From: Dehalococcoidales bacterium
GTDB lineage: Bacteria; Chloroflexota; Dehalococcoidia; Dehalococcoidales; GCA-2688105
DNA: 9,120 nt
Reading direction: 5' to 3'
NCBI GenBank assembly: GCA_030640255.1
Contig: DAOWJS010000016.1
Span: forward strand, 1 to 9,120
The translations under genes and the position numbers were made by a program. This document shows positions 6,064 through 9,120 of the stretch, one piece after another. The notes beneath the pieces were generated by a model. It was given only the letters and a program-made list of their open reading frames with translations. It did not search any database and was not told the origin of the DNA. Position 1 is the first letter of the stretch. The number at the start of each line of letters is the position of its first letter.

Positions 6064-7083
6064 TTATCCCAAACCTATGCCTTGGAATAAGGCGTAGGCT
6101 CCCAAAATATAGAGTCCGATTAGAGCCAGAGCATACCAGCTGATGACGATGAAGGTCTTGCGTTTCTGACGAAATCGGAGTCCGATAATGACCAGGAGGC
6201 TCATCACTACTACCACCGCCGCCGTAATCAGGTGAGCATCCGACACTGAAGATAGAACGGGTCCTTTGCTGTAAAAAAGGTCAACGGTGAAGATATGGGC
6301 AGTGTTAAGCATATTGGCGCCTAATATATCAGCCATTGCCATATCTATAGCCCCCAACCGGAGGGCAGCTACAGCAACCACTAACTCAGGCAAAGAAGTA
6401 CCAACAGCTAAAAATAAGCTGCCGACAAAGCTGGCACCCCAACCAGTAGTCATGGCAATCTCATCACCAACAAATGATAGCCATATGCCAGCGCCAATAA
6501 CGGCTATTGCTGCCAGAATAAATCTGAGGTACACCGTCCTTAAAGGAATCTTGGTATATCGGGGTGAGGTAATTTCTAGCTGTGGCACCGGGTGGCTACG
6601 CTCAAAGCGGAACATCTGTCTTATGGCTACTAAATACACTATAACAATGACAAGGCTCGGGATACCTACCCATCCCAGAGCTAACCCGGAAAGCTTTTCT
6701 CCCCAAAAGATACTTCCAGCGGCAAAGGCAACAAGCAATATCCCCAGCCCTGCCAGTGCTATATGCCTCGAGCTTACCCTACTCAAAATCGGGGCGGGAC
6801 GATGGAGAATGTCCAGTAGGGCCAGGATAGAGAGATTAAACAGGCAGCTCCCTAACAAAGTACCCAGACCTAAATCAGGCCGCCCATCAGGCAGCCCAAC
6901 TAAGGCAACCGAGCTCACCCCGGTAACCAGTTCAGGTGTGGAGGTAATGAATGCCAGAAACACCAGACCTACCCATATCCCACCCCAACCGGACTTCTCA
7001 GCAATGGCATCCCCATATCGGGCCAGCTTTGTCCCGGCGAATAGGATAATGATGAGGCAGACAAGAAACTTTAGCCAAACCAA
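6064..7083 (-). CDS. CaCA-family sodium/calcium antiporter (YrbG-like)
   Basis: This is a membrane protein of 339 aa with about ten hydrophobic segments and two homologous halves, each carrying an alpha-repeat. Repeat 1 reads ITSTPE (46-51) then GSCLFN (78-83). Repeat 2 reads GTSLPE (228-233) then GANMLN (256-261). Both repeat glutamates (Glu51, Glu233), which bind the ions in this family, are kept, as is the Thr-Ser pair before each. Repeat 1 has Ile for the usual Gly, and repeat 2 has Ala257 where a Ser is usual. A polar stretch (158-178) separates the halves. The family exchanges Ca2+ or other cations for Na+ or H+; the real substrate cannot be read from sequence. The start is TTG at 7081-7083, supported by AGGAG at 7093-7097 with a 9-base spacer; no in-frame ATG is available nearby. 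Confidence 0.9.
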   Translation of the reverse strand: MVWLKFLVCLIIILFAGTKLARYGDAIAEKSGWGGIWVGLVFLAFITSTPELVTGVSSVALVGLPDGRPDLGLGTLLGSCLFNLSILALLDILHRPAPILSRVSSRHIALAGLGILLVAFAAGSIFWGEKLSGLALGWVGIPSLVIVIVYLVAIRQMFRFERSHPVPQLEITSPRYTKIPLRTVYLRFILAAIAVIGAGIWLSFVGDEIAMTTGWGASFVGSLFLAVGTSLPELVVAVAALRLGAIDMAMADILGANMLNTAHIFTVDLFYSKGPVLSSVSDAHLITAAVVVVMSLLVIIGLRFRQKRKTFIVISWYALALIGLYILGAYALFQGIGLG

Positions 7084-7110
7084 AGCTTGAGGCTCCTGGA
7101 GATTAACAGC

Positions 7111-7129
7111 ATGATGCCATCATATTATA
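7111..7129 (-). promoter_or_regulatory. -10 box and palindromic operator candidate upstream of the antiporter gene
   Basis: On the minus strand a perfect TATAAT (7124-7129) is followed at once by ATGATGGCATCAT (7111-7123), a perfect 6+1+6 palindrome located where transcription would begin (near 7117). No good -35 box is found at 16-18 bases, which would suit a promoter needing an activator. The inference is a regulator binding over the start site of the antiporter gene. Confidence 0.45.
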
Positions 7130-7172
7130 TTGGGAGCAAACCTGCAACGCATATATACTAGCACCGGCTCCT

Positions 7173-7474
7173 GTGCCAGAGCAATCCTTGTCAAGGCAAC
7201 CTTTTTCTGGACAGCCTGAGCAAATGAAGCAGTATGTAACTCCTGCTGACCCAGCAGTGCAAGCCCTTGTAGATGACATCCTTCACAGAGAACTAAAAGT
7301 ATTCAGCGTACCGGTGATTGTGAAGACTTCGCTATTCTGCTCTGCAGCATGCTTCGAGCTTATGAGACTCCGTCTGACCAGGTTTATGTGGCGTGTGGCT
7401 TTGGAGAGGAGAAGACTAGGGGCCACGCATACCTAGTAGAAAAGTGGTATAAAGGGGTTTGGAGAATATATTAG
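7173..7474 (+). pseudogene. Broken transglutaminase-like protein gene
   Basis: Two segments in different frames belong to one protein type. The first (from 7173) reads a proline-rich, low-complexity stretch, then QYVTPADPAVQALVDDILHRE. The second (7313-7474) is 53 codons, starts with GDCEDFAILLCSMLRA and continues through ACGFGEEKTRGHAYLVEKWY to VWRIY, ending at TAG. GDCEDF holds the expected catalytic Cys of transglutaminase-like (papain-fold) domains and GHAYL the catalytic His. The frames differ, and roughly 40 residues normally found between the two parts are absent, so both a deletion and a frameshift occurred. The usual C-terminus after the tryptophan-rich strand is lost at the TAG. No signal peptide or convincing start is visible upstream. 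It is the first plus-strand gene content in the window. Confidence 0.65.
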
Positions 7475-7617
7475 AGCTTGCTGCTAATAGCGTGGGTATC
7501 CCTGGCGACATCTACCGATGGTTAATTAAAAACCTGGGCATTGACAGAATGGAGTCACTAGCAAAACGTGATACAATCACGTCTATACTTCGAGCGCAAG
7601 TAAAGGCACACTCCTAG
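7459..7617 (+). CDS. Unidentified 52-codon frame, possibly the C-terminal remnant of a gene
   Basis: The frame runs from TTG (7459-7461) to TAG (7615-7617). The product includes ELAANSVGIPGDIYRWLIKN and ends RDTITSILRAQVKAHS. It is amphipathic, mostly helical in appearance, and its composition looks like real protein (Ile/Leu/Arg/Lys-rich, few rare residues). AAGGGG lies only 2 bases before the TTG, a poor start signal, so it may be the tail of a longer gene whose 5' part is gone. It overlaps the end of the transglutaminase remnant by 16 bases in another frame. I do not recognise the family. Confidence 0.35.
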   Translation: MENILELAANSVGIPGDIYRWLIKNLGIDRMESLAKRDTITSILRAQVKAHS

Positions 7618-7656
7618 CGGCAAGCGCAATGTTTTGCCCGGTTTCTTTAAGCATCC

Positions 7657-8361
7657 CTATTCCATCAGCCAATCCTTGATTTTGTCAACACTCAATCTTG
7701 GCGAATTCTGGGAACAGTTGCTATCTAAGGAAGAAATAACCTTCTCTCCTTCGGTGAATAGTATTTCATGCAGCTTTTCCCCAGCTCGGGCTCCGCAGAT
7801 TTTTTGCTTGGTCGCGCTATTACCGTATAAGTCGATAACCGCCTTGGCTAAATCAATCAGCACTATTGTTTTCTGGGATGGGATATATATGTTCCCGCTT
7901 TCCCCGTTTTCCATGGTCAGCGCGTAGGGGGACTGGGGGTTGGGGGACATGTCCTCACTCTTGGGTAGGGTAGGGGTATCGCCGTAGACAGAAGAGGAGG
8001 AGGCATAAACCACTTTTTTAACCTTGTTGTCTCTGGCGGCTAGGAGCACATTCAGGGTTCCGGTTATGTTGGCGTCGTTAGAGGCCCGCGGGTCTTCTAT
8101 GCTGCGGGGGACACTGGGCAGGGCGGCCTGATGGAAGACGAAGTCAATACCACGGAAGGATTTCTGTAATAACTTCAGGTCTAAGATGCTGCCCTGGGTA
8201 AATTCTACATTGTCTTTCTTGAGCAGGCTGGCGATGTTCCCTTTCTTCCCCGTGGAAAGGTCATCAATGATAATGACACTGTTGCTGCCGACTAATTTTT
8301 CAGCCAAATTGGAGCCGATAAAGCCGGCACCACCGGTTATAACTACTCTTTTGTCCCTCAT
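7657..8361 (-). pseudogene. Hybrid NAD-dependent sugar-nucleotide epimerase/dehydratase (GalE-like N-terminus fused to FnlA/CapD-like C-terminus)
   Basis: The frame is open for 234 aa but does not look like one normal enzyme. Residues 1-149 are an extended-SDR Rossmann domain of the UDP-glucose 4-epimerase type. It has GGAGFIG (10-16) for NAD, DDLSTGKKGN (33-42), HQAALPSVPRS (77-87), the ASSSSVYGD catalytic Ser region (120-128) and SPYALT (144-149) with catalytic Tyr146. The Lys expected four residues after this Tyr is Met150. From Met150 on the sequence switches to the C-terminal part of FnlA/CapD-type UDP-GlcNAc 4,6-dehydratases/epimerases: ENGESGNIYIPSQKT, LAKAVIDLYG, GARAGEKLHEILFTEGE and the tail NSPRL. 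About 100 residues of substrate-binding domain are missing; normal members have 310-345 aa. An in-frame deletion between two neighbouring sugar-nucleotide genes would explain it. With Lys absent it is probably inactive. The start is ATG at 8359-8361 with AGGGA farther upstream than ideal. Confidence 0.75.
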
Positions 8362-8586
8362 TTATTCATTTTCCCTGGCGTGGCTTGAGTGAATTTCTTT
8401 ATGTCGCCCTTAAAGTTGGTTAGATTATACCTTAAATTAAGGATGGGGTAAATATGAGGTGATCAGGCACGAGAGAAAACGTTGGCTTTGTGTTCAGCTT
8501 CATTTGGCCAATTGCTTAGCACTCGGAGTAACAATAGTCCGGATTGTTCAAGACCCAACAATCGCTTGTTTCGTGCAGTCCGATAA
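8362..8586. other. Gene-poor spacer between the hybrid SDR gene and the integrase
   Basis: I see no convincing gene in these 225 bases. Short frames on both strands lack recognisable motifs and ribosome binding sites. The notable element is the inverted repeat listed at 8542-8563. The stretch is probably the junction between chromosomal DNA and a decayed mobile element. Confidence 0.4.
8542..8563. repeat. 7-bp inverted repeat upstream of the integrase
   Basis: GATTGTT (8542-8548) and AACAATC (8557-8563) are perfect inverted repeats around an 8-base centre. This arm-and-spacer size resembles tyrosine-recombinase core sites, and it lies 24 bases before the integrase frame opens. It is not followed by a T-run, so it is not a typical terminator. 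Chance cannot be excluded. Confidence 0.3.
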
Positions 8587-9120
8587 ACAAAGGGGGAGGC
8601 TCCAAGCTACTACCTTTTCTGGGGGAGAGGTAAGAATTCTTGGCAAATTTGCCTTGATATCGGCAGAGACCTAGCAACAGGCAAGCGCCTACAGCACTTT
8701 GAAAATGTCCGAGGTCGTAAGGCAGAAGCACAGAGACGACTATGTGAGCTATTGCTCAGTGTTGAGCAAGGCACCTATGTTAAGCCTAACCGGCTCACTG
8801 TCGCTCAGTTCCTTGAAGAGTGGCTCCAAGACTATGTAGCAACAAACACTGCACCTAGAACAACTGAACGGTATCAAGAAATTGTGAAAGTCCATCTTAT
8901 CCCAGCCCTTGGTTCGCTTCCTTTGTTAAGTTTACGACCTCAACATATTCAGAAATATTATGCCAAAGAATTGAATTTAGGTCGCCGAGATGGCAGAGGG
9001 GGACTATCTCCCTTGACCGTCAAGAAGCACCACCGTGTTCTTTTCTGGGGCATTGAAATACGCTGTGAGAAATGGTCTTCTCGCTAGCAACCCCGCTGAG
9101 GTTGTTAAACCACCTGGGCC
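8587..9120 (+). pseudogene. Tyrosine recombinase/integrase, N-terminal part, start missing and frameshifted; runs off the window
   Basis: The frame opens after TAA (8584-8586). It reads an AP2-like integrase N-terminal DNA-binding domain (RGKNSWQICLDIGRDLATGKR, then ENVRGRKAEAQRRLCELL), followed by the SAM-like core-binding domain (LTVAQFLEEWLQDY, RTTERYQEIVKVHLIPALG, LSPLTVKKHHRVL). There is no ATG, GTG or TTG before the first domain; the first in-frame start is TTG at 8752, which would lose that domain. At the T-run 9041-9044 the frame breaks: in frame it ends at a TAG at 9085-9087, but the +1-shifted frame continues as GALKYAVRNGLLASNP and EVVKPPGP to the window end, exactly as expected of this family. 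One extra T explains it. The catalytic domain (R-H-R-Y) lies outside. It is probably a dead integrase, unless the shift is a sequencing error. Confidence 0.82.

Noticed and set aside
7619..7648. Possible terminator: GGCAA and TTGCC arms followed by a T-rich stretch on the plus strand
   Set aside because: The stem is only 5 bp with a 10-base loop, and the T-run is interrupted (CGGTTTCTTT); too weak to call.
8362..8372. Tiny ATG-AAT-AAA-TGA frame overlapping the start of the hybrid SDR gene, better placed behind AGGGA than the SDR ATG
   Set aside because: A three-codon frame is easily chance; it could matter only if translational coupling were shown.
8459..8674. A 71-aa plus-strand frame and an overlapping 71-aa minus-strand frame (8516-8731)
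   Set aside because: No recognisable motifs, no ribosome binding sites, unusual composition, and they overlap the integrase coding frame.
1..9120. CRISPR array, toxin-antitoxin pair, defence island or retroelement
   Set aside because: No regularly spaced repeats, no reverse transcriptase, nuclease or small paired toxin-antitoxin genes could be recognised on either strand.

Overview
This window looks like a chromosomal piece of an anaerobic bacterium or a genome assembled from one. It carries a four-subunit ferredoxin-dependent 2-oxoacid oxidoreductase, three tRNA genes with bacterial sigma-70-like promoters, ion transporters and a universal stress protein. The gene mix and the style of the proteins would fit a Chloroflexota/Dehalococcoidia-like lineage, but that is an impression; nothing here (no rRNA or marker protein) fixes the taxonomy. 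All intact protein genes and tRNAs are on the minus strand, so the main block is read from right to left.

Layout from low to high coordinates. (1) 67-407: tRNA-Val(CAC) and tRNA-Pro(TGG), each with an encoded CCA end and its own clear promoter. (2) 526-3517: a tightly packed operon porG-porD-porA-porB (gamma, delta, alpha, beta). Neighbouring genes overlap or nearly touch, and ribosome binding sites are embedded in the upstream genes. (3) 3544-3616: tRNA-Arg(CCG), only 26 bases upstream of the likely porG start, so the tRNA promoter may also drive the por operon. The conserved 5' end of porG has no ATG, GTG or TTG start codon. (4) 3676-5960: an ArsB/NhaD-type ion transporter followed by a two-domain universal stress protein, behind a near-ideal extended -10 promoter. 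(5) 6064-7083: a CaCA-family cation/Ca2+ antiporter with a TTG start, a TATAAT box and a perfect palindrome at the expected transcription start.

(6) 7140-9120 is a different kind of DNA, with broken and hybrid genes. It holds a transglutaminase-like remnant with a frameshift and a missing block, an unknown 52-codon frame, and a sugar-nucleotide SDR gene that appears to be an in-frame fusion of a GalE-like N-terminus with an FnlA/CapD-like C-terminus. It ends with a tyrosine integrase that lacks a start codon, carries an apparent +1 frameshift and runs off the window. This reads as a decayed mobile-element or rearrangement zone.

Functionally, the core block joins central anaerobic carbon metabolism (2-oxoacid + CoA + oxidised ferredoxin to acyl-CoA + CO2 + reduced ferredoxin) with ion homeostasis and stress genes. 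I did not find a CRISPR array, a defence system, or a clear new multi-gene system. The most unusual points are the tRNA-led por operon with a non-canonical porG start and the hybrid SDR gene.
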